Below, piece by piece: positions 1 through 33,857 of a stretch of 64,000 bases of DNA (position 1 is its first letter; each line of letters starts with the position of its first letter). The notes under the pieces were generated by a model. The model did no database searches. It had not been told where the DNA came from and saw nothing but the letters and a program-made list of their open reading frames with translations. Both the position numbers and the translations under genes were made by a program. Location: contig NC_019868.2 in assembly GCF_002234675.1 (NCBI RefSeq), positions 24,628,293-24,692,292 on the forward strand, in the 5' to 3' direction. This stretch comes from Oryzias latipes. Lineage: Eukaryota > Chordata > Actinopteri > Beloniformes > Adrianichthyidae.

Positions 1-136
1 TTTGTCTGCTCCCGATTCACAACAATTTAAAGAAAGAAATTCAATTTTGAGCTAAATATAATTAAGACATGTCCACCAGTGTCAGAAAAATCCCCCAAGG
101 ACAAAAAACACAATTTTCATTGGAGTGGGTCTTTAA
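1..136. repeat. MITE-like repeat (TTAAAGACCCACTC family), right end
   Basis: The window opens inside a copy of the commonest short repeat here. It ends with GGAGTGGGTCTTTAA, the reverse complement of the TTAAAGACCCACTCC terminus seen in other copies. Shared internal landmarks are the 'CTGCTCCnGATTCACAAC' block and the 'TTTTGAGCTAAAT' block. The left end lies outside the window. It sits in an intron of the plastin gene. Confidence 0.7.
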
Positions 137-544
137 TTTGCCTCCACATGTCCATAGAAAGTGCTGGAGCTTGTTAATATAAGAATATGCTGCATTTTAA
201 AAGATGTCTGTTACAAGACGGATTCAGAGGCGTCTGTTTTTACTAATGTTCAATCAAATGTATAGTTTTTTTAGTTGTTGCTTGTTGAGCACTATTAGTT
301 ACAGGTTTCAGGTGATTGTACTGTGAAATACGGTGGCCTCACATCAACAAATCAATTAACATTAAAATATGTTAAAGATCAGAACAACAAATAAAAAAAG
401 TAAAACAAAAAACACCAAAAAAAACATCACATTTTAGAAATCAAAATGTAAAAAAAAACTTGAAAGAAAAGTAATTTCAGGAAATAAAATTGACTGTTAA
501 GAAGTCAAAAAAAAGAAAACGGAAAAGGTTAACATTTCACTTTT

Positions 545-620
545 CCTTTCATCCATCTTCTAAAACTATTTTCTCCCTCTCTGAGTCACGGGGCTGCTGG
601 AGCTTATCCCACCACTTTTA
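545..620 (-). repeat. SINE 3'-end fragment
   Basis: A short degenerate stretch (CATCCATCTTCT...GAGTCACGGGGCTGCTGGAGC) matches the 3' tail region of the tRNA-derived SINE that is complete at 62796-63166. Only the tail-proximal part is present. The rest of 137-938 is AT-rich plastin intron with A/T runs and no other feature I can support. Confidence 0.5.
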
Positions 621-938
621 TTGCAGGAAATTAGTATTATTTTCAAAAATGTTTCCTTTTTTTTCATTTTTTGTTTGTTTATTTGTGAATTGTGTGAATT
701 TTTTCTTGATTTCTTAAAACTTTTTATAATTTGTTTTTAATTGTTGTGATCATTATCATGTTTTTTTGAGTTGAGTGATTTGTTGATTTCATTTGGACTT
801 CAGGGCCACCGTAGGGGAAGACTCTATATGCTACTAAAAAGGATTAGACTCTGGATTCACCTTTTTGTCCCTCATTGAGGGCTCTGGTCTGTGAAGTTGT
901 TGCATCAGGAGATTATTTGATGGTTTCTGCTTCAACAG

Positions 939-5090
<4,152 letters not shown>

Positions 5091-5395
5091 AGGAGCAGCA
5101 AACGGCGTCTGTCCATCTTTGCCTGGGGAGGCATGAGGATAGGGGGGGGGCGGCGGCGTGGATGGATGGTGTCGCAGTCTGACTGGAATTTTTCTGCCCG
5201 TTTCATTTTTGACAGAAAAAGGCATTCATTATCCAAATTGTTGCCCATGGCACCAACTTCCTCCCTTTACAGAACATTCTCTTCTAAAATAAAAGCCATG
5301 ATCTGTGCCGGGGTTTTGATGAGCGTTACCAAATTTTTATACCTCAAAAAAAATGTCTAGAAAACCTTGTTAAGGAATAAAAATGATTTTCATTC
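5091..5395 (+). terminator. Plastin 3' UTR with two AATAAA signals
   Basis: After the stop codon come two canonical polyadenylation signals, AATAAA at 5288-5293 and at 5376-5381. Either could define the transcript end. A G-rich tract lies at 5140-5160. Confidence 0.5.
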
Positions 5396-8300
5396 TCATG
5401 TTTTCATGAACTTTTGCAATCAGTCTTGCTGAATACCAAGAGCCATTACAAACCTTTGATTCTGCTCAAGCAAAAGTAATCGCAAAAGATGTCGTATTTT
5501 TCGTTTTCTTTAAAGTATTTGACCAAAACTCGAGTGCTGCTCCAGTTTGACTACATTTAATAGACTCCCTAATAGAATAAAGCATTAATAAGACAGACAT
5601 TCAAAACACACTTTATGAATTTAGCTCAAATTTGAACAGAAACAGGAAATATTTTATTTCAGCTTTTTTTTTTTTTTTTTTTTAGAAAAAAGGCTTAATA
5701 GTGACAGTTTTTTTGTTAGAAATGAAAAATAAATGAATAAAATGCCCTTGAAACAAAATGAAAAAGCAGCTTGTTTGCACATGAAGTTTCTGTTAAACAT
5801 GAAATCCATGAGATGTCTTGTAAAGAAAATAAAATGCCTGTTAACCCTAAATAAATATCCGACCACTTAAGCTCCAAAATTACCTTAATTTAGCATCTAC
5901 TTAAAAGCAAAAACATTAATTTTTTTAACTAATAAATTCAGGCTTCAAAGGGTTAAAAAAATAACTGCTGTGAGAAATACTACTGCTATGCTCTTCAGTG
6001 TAAAAATATTGTCTTAACCATTTCAATTTATTGAATATCATTTTTCTGTTGAGCTGAAAATGTGTTGAAACAGATATTTATATTTGTTTTCCCCTTTGCA
6101 GAAAACATCACAGTCTCACAAATTTTTGTTATCAAAAGGAAACATCAAATTAAAAAAAAACAAATTGTACAATTTCATTGTACACTTCTGAATAAAATGT
6201 TATCTCAAAGTGTGCCTGGTGTTTGTTTTTGTAAGTTTTATACTTCAGTGATTATACTCTGCCATGCATGTCTGATGTGCTTTAAGAACACAAAATTAAA
6301 GATATCAAGCTCTGAAACAGGCTTAATATCAGCATAAATTCAGATTTTAAAAGATGCTATCCTCTTTTTTTATACATATTTGTTCCTTTTATAAAAGTGC
6401 ACAATCATCAGCAGCAGCCTGTCAAGCCACTGATGGCAGATGGCTTCCACATCTTTCTCCACTCATCATGGTTTTGGGCACTCTGGGTCCACATGCAGCC
6501 TGCCTTCTGCTTGATGTCATCTCTCCATCTTTTCTTCTGTCTTCCCCTTCCTCTCTTCCTGTCCCACAGAGTCCATTCTGTTGTTTTCTTAGCTCAAAAA
6601 GTGCACAATAGTACAAGGTAAATAAGACAAAAGAAATATGTAGCAAACTTGGGATAATTAGTAATGAATAAATTGGAAAAAATTAAAAAAAAGTAAAAGA
6701 CAATAAAGAAATAAACATTCATACATATACATACAGAGACACATCTTTTTCATTTCATATTTTGCTTGTTTGATGTTTTTTCTTCTTCTCATTTTGTCTG
6801 TTTTGGTTTGTGCAGTCACAGCTGCCTTCACTTTGCTAATCAGACACACAAATATATAAGGGACTCTCCTTGAGCCGTCAGTGTTGCCTGTGTTCCTGAT
6901 CTGGGCTTGCTGGCGATGTACTGTGTTTAGTTATTGGACTTTTTGGACCTTGTTGTTTGGACATCTGACATCTCCATATATCCACATACATATGTAAATG
7001 ATGACATCAAAGTTACTCCTAATCATATAGATATATTTACATGAACAAACAGTACATGACAGATTAAATCCATTAAAAATTAAGTTTGTCAAAAGGTATT
7101 TCATTAATGGCTTAAAAGTGAAGATATGATTTTATAGAATCCCACCCATATTATGTTCAATTTATGTATTTCAAACATAAAAAAAGAAAAATCAATGGAT
7201 TCACTGATAATCATTCAATCATTGTTCCTGTAAAAAAGTGTCCATTTGACAGAACTTAAGAAAAATGACATTTTTAAAAAAGAGATGGGCAGAACCAAAA
7301 GTTTATTAAAGTCTAGTTCCTATTATCAATTCAACTTTGACACCAAAAACAACCAAAGCAAAGTATATTGCATTATAAATACCTGGCATTCATTACATTC
7401 ATCATGGGGCTCAGATTGGAAACCATGTCTTTGTACTTATTTTTAAACTGACTAATGTTTGGACATCGTTTTAGTTCTGAATGTAATCCATTACACAGTT
7501 TTACTCTAGCTACTGTGATGTAAAACCTTTCTATTGTTATTCTAAGTTTAATTGTTTTGAAATTCTAAACCTGCACCTTCCTTCTCTTTCATTAAAAACA
7601 TTTTTTCAAGGGAATTTGTTGCCTTTTATACAGAAATTGAGCAATCATAAATGGAATAAAGTGAGATCATTTCAATATTTTTGTATGCTGTTATGTAAGA
7701 TTAATATTTTAAATAAACATGTTCACAGTTTTTATCAAAAAGATTTGTATGGTTTTTTAGAGATAAAATTGAAATATTCGAAATTTTCAAGAGAAATTGA
7801 TATAACATACAACAAAAGATGTTTTATCTATCAGTGAAGTAAATCTGTTGTATTTATTGTCAGAGCTTCAAGCCTATTGACATTTATAGAACTGAAGACA
7901 ATAGAATGGGTCTTTTTTATGCTATATGTTGGAATTTAAAAAACGACATCACATCTTGTTGGAATATTTTTTTCTAGATAAAAAAATATTGACCTTTTTA
8001 TTATGATCGTTTGATATTTCAGATGAATAATTTAGCATCAGAGCTGAAACAACATGACGCGTCTCAGTGCTGCAGATGTGTGCATGGAGATGCAGAAACA
8101 TCAGGAGAACACAAACACACACATGGACGGTTCAAAGGCCACTTCAATACACGCACACCCACACAGACAATTTACAATTTAAATGAACCATTTTCAAGTG
8201 GCCATGTGATCGCTCCTCATGTTGCCTACGTTTGTTCATTCCATTCCAGGCCATTTGTGTGATCGTCCGTCCTTCGGGTCCAGTAGGTTCTGAATTTGAA

Positions 8301-8698
8301 GCGGCAGCAGAAAAGGCAGCAGAGGACATAAAGTGAATTGATGGATTGAGCAGCTGAGCTCTGGAAACATTTGTCAGGTTTGATAACTTGAACTAATCAT
8401 TTATCTGTCTGTTACTCGGGGTGTGTTGTCATAACTACTATAAAGCTTGTTGCTATGGTTTCTGTGGCGATACCTGACACACCGTGACCTTGTACTGGGT
8501 ACCCTTTCTTTTCTGTCCATCCCCATGCCTGGTGAGATGTTCTTGTGTCTGTGTCCTGGATCCATTAGTCCTAACATGCCTGTTTATGTTTTGACAGTAG
8601 TTCAGCTTGTTGGTATCGGTGCCCCCGCCTGTGTGGGAGGCGCTCTGGAAAACAGCATGAAAACAAACTGAGAGAGCCTGACGTGCTGCGCGCTCAGG
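5396..8698. other. Intergenic, plastin to cnga2-like
   Basis: About 3.3 kb without a supportable gene. It is AT-rich, with a T-run near 5666-5684. Parts of 6400-6600 and 7200-7600 have the texture of old repeat tails, but I could not place them in a family. The cnga2-like promoter should lie at its right end; I see no convincing TATA box. Confidence 0.5.
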
Positions 8699-26058
<17,360 letters not shown>

Positions 26059-26394
26059 AAAAAGACTGTTTATGCTTGTCATATAGTGTAAATACAAAAC
26101 CCAACAACATGCGATAAGGTTTTATTTTTTCAGTGGCGTCTGTAGTGTGTAATCAGTTAACCGGTTTATTGCATTTCTGTTTTTATTCTGGACAACTTAA
26201 CCCGGAAAACCCATGAAACCAAAGTTTTTGTTGTTTTTTCCACTTTTAAAGTTTTTTCTTATTCTATCTAACATATTTTTTTTTAGATCAATAACTGCTG
26301 GTGCCTAAAATAAAATACAGCCAAATTAACTTTAAAAGCTCAGAGGAATATTGTTCTTGGGTTCTCCAGGGTACCAAATACACAAATACTGTTA

Positions 26395-26690
26395 CTGCAA
26401 GTGGCATTGTGGCAAAGTGGTTGGTGTTCAAACCCCACAGTGGGACGGCTCTGAGTCAAATCCCAGCTGGGACCTTCCTGCTTCCCTATGTGTTTCACAG
26501 GTACTCTGTCCGAAAACATGCTTCATATTTTGATTGATGTTTATAAATTGCCCCTAGGTGTGAGAGTGTGGCTCTGTAACAGACTGGGACCTGTTCAGGG
26601 TATACCCCACCTTTGCCCAAAAGCTGCTGGGTTGATTGGCTCCAGCAACCCCATGACCCCAGTGAGGTTTCAGAGAGTTCTAAAAATGTT
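26395..26690 (+). repeat. tRNA-derived SINE, degenerate, plus strand
   Basis: The head has A-box-like TGGCAAAGTGG and B-box-like GTTCAAACC/GTCAAATCCC words. The body contains CCCTAGGTGTGAGAGTG, AACAGACTGGGACCTGTTCAGGGT and GGCTCCAGCAACCCCATGACC. It is an older copy of the SINE at 62796-63166, in the opposite orientation. It lies downstream of the cnga2-like gene. Confidence 0.75.
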
Positions 26691-27474
26691 GCTGAAAATA
26701 ATTTTTTTATTCAGGACTTTACCAATTCAGAAAACAAAACAAAAATATTAGTTCTTTGACATTTTTTTCCACACTTTATGGTATGTCATTTGCATAAACA
26801 AAGATTTGACCCATTTGGACCAAAAATCAATTTGCCACAGTGAGCGTCAAAGCAAAACTTGACTTCTTTCAGTGTTTGCCTTTAAGTTTAATTTTGTGAA
26901 GCTGTCTTCTACCAGTGTTGGTAGACTCTGACTCTGTTTTTTATGACAACATGCATTCTTAAATACTGGTGTCACAACAAAACATCTTGTCTTTCTGTGT
27001 ATGTTAGAATGAAATCATTTCATCTTTCTTCATCTGGGTTTTAATGATTAAAAATGTGTTTTTTTTATCTCTAAACCAGGATTATTGAATGGAATATGTG
27101 TTTAGATAAGGGCGGTTGTGTGAAAGTCCATATTTGTGGTAATAATAGTGTAAAACACCTGTAATGTGGTAACTATATAACTGCAGGCCCGTTGTCACAG
27201 TGACACTGGACCAAAGTCCAATCCCACATGGCTCTAAGACATCAGGAAGTGACTCCTGGAAAAGGTGAATACTTTCTGTGTGATGAAGGTAACAGTTTAA
27301 ATCTGTGTTAAACTGCTCCTGGTTTTTGAGCCTATTTGATCATTGCAGTATTGAAGTTTAAGAATTAATGTAGGTGGATTTCCTTATAGATTTATGACCA
27401 GCTTGTTTTTTCAGTGGATAGGATTTTTTTGTAACCATGTGAACATGACTGTTTTATGCTTTAGTGTTTCAGAA
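26691..27474. other. Intergenic, upstream of the calmegin-like gene
   Basis: No gene seen. A possible 5' non-coding exon ends near 27263 at AAAAG/GTGAAT. An acceptor-like TTTAG or TTTCAG just before 27475 would join it to the first coding exon. No calnexin lectin or proline-rich repeat sequence is present here. Confidence 0.4.
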
Positions 27475-29013
27475 ATGGAAGGTGAATTGGTCTCACTGTG
27501 CGTAATGCTGGCAGCTTTTGTGACTCCAGTATCTGCTGCAGGACAGGTGAGATTTTTGTCTCTGTTAATAATCAGTTTCATTTAGATTTATCATTTCAGT
27601 ATTTACATAAAACATACATGCCAGGCAAATATCCTTCACTCAAGGCTTTATTTATTGTCTGCTGCCTTTTAGACATACTAAATAATGTCAAACTTTGTGA
27701 ATTTAAGCTGCTGGGACAAGGGTCTCAAACCTTTACCTCTCCATGGTTGGTCTGTGGTTAAACCACCAAAGTTTAACCAAAGGATTTTTTTTCTTCTTCA
27801 AATATTTATGCCGCCAAAAGTACAACAGTTCATTTTTATTTATCATAAATGGCACATTAAACTAAATGAATAGCAGTTTCTTGTTTTTTTTCAAAGGGTG
27901 AAGTTAAACTTTGTGGCTTTTACTCTGAAAGAAATCGACCTAAGTGGCTCTTTGGGTGTTGAAGGTTGCAGACCCCTGTGCTGGGAGAATCTCTATCATA
28001 ACTCACATCCTATCAACTGCTGCATTTTAAAGAATTGTTGCTGTCTTTACATAGTAAACAGATATCTTTTATTATAATCCATAAATGTTCTTTATTTCTA
28101 CTTCAGCCTGGCATCATAGAGACCCTCATACTGGCTGTGCAGCGGCGACCCTGGCTTTTGGGTGTTTACGTCTTTGCTGTTGGACTTCCTGTTGTTCTCT
28201 TCATAAGCTTCATGTGGCCCGATAAGGTACACCATCACTCAACACGTAAAAGCAAACTACTGTTTATAATGGCTCTTTTTTTGTTAAGAATTGTTTTAAA
28301 TTCATAATCTATAAAGGAAGGGAAACTTTTTGAAATGGAAAACATGTTTTGTGTTTGCGTGCAGAGGTTTGGACCTCCCAATCAGCCATATTATTACAAG
28401 AAGTCTGATGATATTCAGCCAGATGATCCAGAATTTCTGCTATCTGGAGAGACAACACATGAAAAAGGTAACTTCTAAGTTATGGAATGATATGTTAGCA
28501 CACTGCTTGAAATTGTTATATTTGTCAAAATATTTTCACATATAATTTTTGGGGCTAAATGCAATTATTTAAATACCGAAATATGTGCCAGTCTCTGTTT
28601 TTTTCTCAGTTTGTTGTATTGATAATATTTGGAATTACAATTTCTCAGTTTTTGGGTTAGATTTCTTCCATTTAAACAAAATTATTACACTAATCTGTAT
28701 CAGAAAGCATTTTTTTCTCCCATTTAACAAGTGGGTGCCAAATACTGCACACTCTGTTAAGCTATAAATGATTCACTGCTATCTGTACAAAGCTCTTGCC
28801 TTTTGATTTCTTCTGAGTGCTTCTAAAATGTCTCTCTTGTATGCCATGTATAGGACGTATAGGATATTTTCAGGTCTAATAATAAACCCTTTATTGATGT
28901 GAATTTCCTTTGTGTGTCCAGGATCGCTTAATGCTGACAAATGCTCAGCAAAGCACGCTTCATCCACTCACAAGAGGGTGGGCATGACAAACAAAACAAA
29001 GTCTAAGGAATGA
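27475..29013 (+). CDS. Calnexin/calmegin-like mini membrane protein, 128 aa, no lectin domain
   Basis: Four exons, all phases closing: 27475-27546, 28107-28226, 28365-28467, 28922-29013. Exon 1 encodes a signal-peptide-like start (MEGELVSLCVMLAAFVTPVS). Exon 2 begins PGIIETLILAVQRRPWLLGV and continues into one transmembrane helix ending SFMWPDK. Exon 3 gives YYYKKSDDIQPDDPE; the tail is lysine-rich (KTKSKE). The PG-hydrophobic-RPWL-TM-basic-YKK-D-QPD order matches the end of calnexin and calmegin, where the TM exon also begins at PG in my recollection. Those proteins are about 600 residues, with a glycan-binding domain and P-arm before this point; none is present between 26059 and 27475. Inferred: an ER membrane protein that kept the anchor and tail but lost the chaperone domain. 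AATAAA near 29185 would end the transcript. Could be a decayed paralogue, but the frame is intact. Confidence 0.65.
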
Positions 29014-29979
29014 GTGACATATCCTCTGGTTTTCCTTAGCCTGCATAATATGCTTCACTGAAATGTATAATGCTTTGTGCATTCTGTAAACAAACTACTC
29101 TTCTCAGTTTGTTTTTGGTTAATATAGTATCATAACTGCTATATCTGTACAAAATCCAATTACAAATTAAATTATGTCATAAAAATAAAGTGGTTTAATA
29201 AAAATGTAGTGAGTGTCTTTATGTTTTAGGCTTCCAATTGTTAGAGACTGCTATTCTGAAAAAGAGGCCTCGCCGGGAGTCCTGGTTCTCATAGTGTTTA
29301 AAAACCGGAGGATCTGAGAGTTGTACACAAATGATGAAAAACACGAGGTCTGTCAGTTTCTCTTGAAACGTTTTTTTTTTTTTAATAAAATTTGAGACGT
29401 AGTTAAATTTATGCCACCTATTCAAATAGAAATGAGCAACAAGCTACAATTATCCCAGCTGTAGAGTAATGTCATCATTTGCAAAAGGTAAATTTTTTAT
29501 AATATTACTGGAATAAGTGATGGCTGAATGATTTAATCCATCCTTTCTATTGTCCATTGAGGACAGATTATCTTTCTCCACACACAAAGGGTCGCCTTTA
29601 AGGACATTTTGCAGATTAAAACGTTGAGTTGAAATGGCTGAGTGCTGCTAATCAACAAAAGGAGCACTTGTGTTTTGCAATAACGCTCACAGAATAGATG
29701 AAAGGGCTTGTGAAGTGAGGAAGACAGACTGACTGAGAAGAACAAATCAGTTAAACTAAAAACAAAAAACTTCTGTTTACTGTTTCATATTGTTACCATG
29801 GTCGTACAATGCTTGGCCCGGCTTCTGTTCTGGCCACTCCCTGAATATTTTGAGTATTTTACAACCGTAGAGAATCAAAAATTTCTTAAGATTCGTCCTT
29901 GTCTCCCGCTCACATGCAGTAGAAAAGTGAGAGATGCTCCTGGCCGAAAACTAAACGGATAAGAACCGATGAAAAAGAA
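29014..29979. other. Intergenic, calmegin-like to fgl1-like
   Basis: Holds the calmegin-like 3' end (ATAAAAATAAAG around 29180-29190), a T-run near 29370, and the upstream region of the fgl1-like gene. No gene or repeat recognised. Confidence 0.5.
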
Positions 29980-29986
29980 TATAAAT
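29980..29986 (+). promoter_or_regulatory. Candidate TATA box of the fgl1-like gene
   Basis: TATAAAT lies 51 bp before the Met codon at 30031. If used, transcription would begin near 30010, after the upstream ATG at 30001. That favours 30031 as the start codon. Confidence 0.4.
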
Positions 29987-30030
29987 CTTCAATTAGCTCC
30001 ATGCAGTTATTATCTCCAGAGAAGAAGAGG

Positions 30031-32185
30031 ATGAGAGCCCCACTTGTGTCGCTGATCATAGGACTGATCGTCATCACAGATTGTATTCAGCCTTTATCTG
30101 TGAGTACACGCAGTGTTTGGTTATTATGTTCTCTTGTGTGTTGTGAGCATGAAGGTTTATTTTTAAATTTAGAAAATCTTGTTTGCATTTTAATTTTTGC
30201 AGATTTAGCATGGAACTGTTTCATGTTGCTGTTGCAGAAAATACAGCAGAGAACTGACATGAATGAGGATAATCAGAAAAATAAAAGAAACAAAAACAAA
30301 AAGTAATATTTTGAATGCTCACATCTGTAGGCGTTAGAGAGCTGCCATCAAGAATTAACCCGCCTGCAGCAGCAGGAGAATCTCCTGAAGAGCCAACTTC
30401 AAAAACAAGAGCTACTCCTACACAAATTACAGCTGCAAAACCAACCTGGCAACGTGAGCAAAGCCAGAGTCGACCAGATCCAGGATACAGAGCTCACAGG
30501 TTGGTGCCACGGCTTTGAAAGCCAAAAAAAACTCTTTGTACTGTGTCGCAGAAGCAGTGACAAAATAAATAGATTGTAAAAAAAACAAAGACATTTTTGT
30601 CAGACTGCTCACAGATTTTCCGTTCCGGCTTCAAACTCGATGGCCTGTACAGAATCCAACCCAAAGGAAGCCCTGGACCCATCACGGTGTTTTGTGATAT
30701 GACTGACGGAGGGGGGTGGACTGTCCTACAAAGGAGGATCAATGGAACCGAGACATTTAACAGGTCCACATGTCACACAATATCGTTTTTCTACAGCAAA
30801 ATCATCCAGTAAAACCTCCTGAACTGGTCTGAGTTCATTTCTGTTCGTTCACCAGGTCCTGGGCCGAATATAAAAAGGGATTTGGAGACATGGTTGAAGA
30901 ATTTTGGCTGGGAAATGACAATCTGCATTACATCACTGCACAAGGTTCATATTTTTATTAACTTTTAAATGGAAGGGTTTCTAGGATTTCTAATTCAAAT
31001 CCTATCTACTGTATGAATGCTGAAAAAGAACATTTTCCTATACACAGAAACATGAAACAAGCCTGTTGAAGCATTCACCCCTTTAACTGCCTGGTCAGCC
31101 AATCGGTAGAAAGCATTTCAATAAAAAACTGATTACTCAGTTACTCCCTCAAGGCAAAAAGCAACAGATCAAAACGTGTTTTAATTAATTTTGTCTTATT
31201 TTGGGTTGGTGAAAAGTTGTTTACAGTTTATGATGATATCCCTGACTGAGATGAAACACCATTACTATTTCTTTAAAGACCCACTCTGATTCTAAATGTG
31301 TTTTTGGTGTTTTTAACATGTTCATGCGTCATTTTTCTGATGACGGGGGGCGTGTATTAAGAAATGAAGCTCATAATTGAATTTCTGGGTATTTCTTTAT
31401 TCAAATCATTGGAAATCAGAAGCAGAATGCTTTTAAAATAGATTAACAGATGATCAGAGTGGGTCTTTAAGGAAAAATGTTATACTCACAGCAATTTACA
31501 TTTTTTTTGTTATATTCTCTGCTTTTAGGAAATTATTCTTTGAGGATCAACTTGGAAGACTTTGATGGTCACCAGCGTGTCGCTGAATATACCAGCTTCA
31601 AAGTAGCAGATGAAAAAGTAACAATCCTATAGTATTCATTGTCATCTCTTTCAATGGTTGTGTGAAATGCTTCGCAAATGCCTTAACGCGAAGTTGCTTC
31701 TGATTTGTTCCTCACTGCAGGAACTCTACCAACTTTCCTTTGGAGTGTATGCAGGTACAGCTGGAGATGCCTTGTCTGGAAGTCATCAGGTTGGCGTGTC
31801 GGGGTGGGCCAGCCATCAGGGCATGAGGTTCAGCACCTACGACCAGGACAACGACAACTACAAAGGCAACTGTGCACAAGAAGACAAAGGAGGCTGGTGG
31901 TTCAACAAGTAAGAGCTTCATCATCAGAGTCTGACAATCTAACCAAACAAAACACATTGACCTAACAGTTCTTACAGGTAAAAATGTATTGTTTCTTCAC
32001 TCTCTAGATGCCACTCTGCCCATCTCAATGGCTTGTACTACCCCAGTGGGTACTACAGTGCTGCAACTGACGACGGGGTTGTTTGGTTTACTTGGAAAGG
32101 GTGGTGGTATTCATTGAAGACAAGCATCATGAAGCTGAGACGCAGTGACTTTAATCATGACCCCAATGCAGTTCCTCTATCCTAG
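30031..32185 (+). CDS. fgl1: Fibrinogen-like protein 1 (hepassocin) type, 313 aa
   Basis: FGL1 is a secreted liver protein, a hepatocyte mitogen and a ligand of the immune receptor LAG-3 in mammals. Exons: 30031-30099, 30331-30499, 30604-30763, 30856-30944, 31529-31617, 31721-31908, 32008-32185; all phases close. Residues 1-23 are a signal peptide ([15 protein letters not shown]). Next is a Gln/Leu-rich coiled coil ([20 protein letters not shown]), then a fibrinogen C-terminal globe from [10 protein letters not shown], with [26 protein letters not shown] (calcium site) and [16 protein letters not shown]. Length matches FGL1 (about 312) and the lone globe with a short coil separates it from angiopoietins. 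The upstream in-frame ATG at 30001 would add ten polar residues and spoil the signal peptide. Exon 5 with its upstream intron is partly copied at 33873-34386. Which teleost fgl1 paralogue this is cannot be told here. Confidence 0.88.
31272..31470. repeat. MITE (TTAAAGACCCACTC family), compact copy with clear TIRs
   Basis: Starts CTTTAAAGACCCACTCTGAT and ends ATCAGAGTGGGTCTTTAA, an inverted repeat of about 17 bp. Total is 199 bp, so this is an internally shortened copy. It lies in fgl1-like intron 4 and is carried along in the duplicate at 34048-34246. Confidence 0.85.
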
Positions 32186-32515
32186 TTTGAACCTTTTTCC
32201 CATGAGGAAGAAACCGTTCAGCCCCGTGACTTGTTAAGGTAGTCGTTGGTGTGATGTAACTCTGTTACACAATGACAAAAACTCAACCTAATTTGTCTTA
32301 AATTTGATAAAGTAGACTTTATCTTGTGGGAACAAAGGGATGGACTCAATAAGGATGCAGATTGCTTTTTTTTCTGATTGTTATTCATAGTGTTGACTGT
32401 CCTTATGTAGGGAGGATACAGGTATACATATATTTGGCTTTAAATAAAAAAAGAATGAAGCATCAGATTTGTGGAAAAAATATAATTCTCACAGAGGTTT
32501 AAGTTCCAGGGGAAG
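32186..32515 (+). other. fgl1-like 3' UTR
   Basis: Sequence after the stop codon, with AAATAAAAAA at 32440-32449 as the likely polyadenylation signal. No repeat or gene recognised. Confidence 0.45.
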
Positions 32516-32625
32516 AAAAAGAATCAGAATCAGAATCAGAATCCTTGATTGTCATTGGTGATACATGGTGACACGGTGATAAAAGGAAATTGTAGTAGCC
32601 TTGGAGTGGTGGAGAAAAAATAAAA
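32516..32625 (-). mobile_element. LINE 3' tail, minus strand
   Basis: GAATCAGAATCAGAATCAGAATCC is the reverse complement of the (GATTCT)n tail that ends the LINE at 53806-54757. A short stretch of 3' UTR-like sequence follows. Severely 5'-truncated, no coding sequence. Confidence 0.65.
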
Positions 32626-32851
32626 TAAAATAAAAATGCTGTAACTCACATCTCTAAACATGTAAGAACTTCATTGTCAGAGTCTGACTGACTATCTAAT
32701 CGAGTCTGACTATCTGACTATCTAAATATTAGGTAATTGCATTAAACTTTAGTAAAGCCATTATTTTAAAAGGAGGGAAATATATTTTTTTCAATTCATT
32801 CTAACAAGCTTCAAACAGCTTTGACTTTAAAAAAAAGAGCTGACTTTTAGC

Positions 32852-33424
32852 CTTTAAAGACCGACTCTGATGGAAATTGTGGTTTTTGGTATTTTAAACA
32901 TGTTCTTGTGGGATTTTTCTGAAGAGGATGATGACGAAGAAAAATTAGCTCAAATTGCATTGATAAGTTGAAGCAGAAGAACAAAATACTGCTTGGAAAA
33001 GAGCGTATTTGTGATGTAAGAAATGCACTGAGTGGGCCTCAAGCTCCCTTTCTGCTCCATTCCAATGCAGATATCTACGGTAGATTGTTTTCCTTGTTCT
33101 AGCTGGCTTAAAATTGTCCTCTAATATTACTCGCCTTTTTTGTTGCACCGGTAAGGTTAAGTTGGTGGTATGAGGGGCTGCAAGGCAGGAGACGTGTAAA
33201 CAGAGAGATCTCGGGCAACGGGGAGGGGAAGGGGGGCGGGGTTGCTCTGCGCCAACAATCCCGCTCACAACTCAGAGGTGAATTTCTAATGAACTCATGC
33301 CGCTCTGCTGAAACTATGAAACAGGTCTTTTGAAATTGGCTAGAAAACTGCATAATTATCATTAAAAGATCACTTGGAATGCTTTTAAAATAGAAAAACA
33401 AATGATTGGAATAAGACTTTAAAG
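32852..33424. repeat. MITE-like repeat (TTAAAGACCCACTC family), long copy
   Basis: Starts CTTTAAAGACCGACTCTGAT and ends GGAATAAGACTTTAAAG. About 570 bp. The middle holds the family's G-rich block (GGGGAGGGGAAGGGGGGCGGGG) beside TGCGCCAACAATCC, also seen at about 38030-38080. Lies between the fgl1-like gene and its partial duplicate. Confidence 0.75.
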
Positions 33425-33857
33425 TATTACCCATGTTATGAGATTTAACAGTTTTCCCAAAAGTTACCATCAGCTTCTATAGTATAAACAAAGTGCCTTG
33501 AGTGTATTAAAACAGCAGTTACATAGTCTTTTTATGTTTATAATCCAGATTTTTAATGTAGACTATGCGCTACATTTCTTGTACAACCACAATTTATGCA
33601 CTAATTAAACAGTGATTTCCTCTCACTTGTATGATTCTATGAAATTGTTTTGTATGATATTATTTTTAAACTACATTTAATCTCTTGTTTTGCCAAATAA
33701 ATTTTCATATAAAAACGACATTATACTAACTAAATTAAATTCATTTAAATGTTTTTCTAAGCTTATAATTTATGGACTTTTAAAATTGCATGTTTTTTGC
33801 TTTTTTGGACACACATCCAATTCAAAAGAATTATTAATTAGCAAAGCAGATTAAATC

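Noticed and set aside
6354-6646. Possible gene in the plastin-cnga2 intergenic region
   Set aside because: Overlapping open frames on both strands without protein similarity or splice structure; more like an old repeat.
31712-31957. 81-codon minus-strand open frame
   Set aside because: Antisense shadow of fgl1-like exon 6.
33108-33470. 120-codon minus-strand open frame
   Set aside because: Lies in the G-rich long MITE copy; composition-driven and not conserved between copies.
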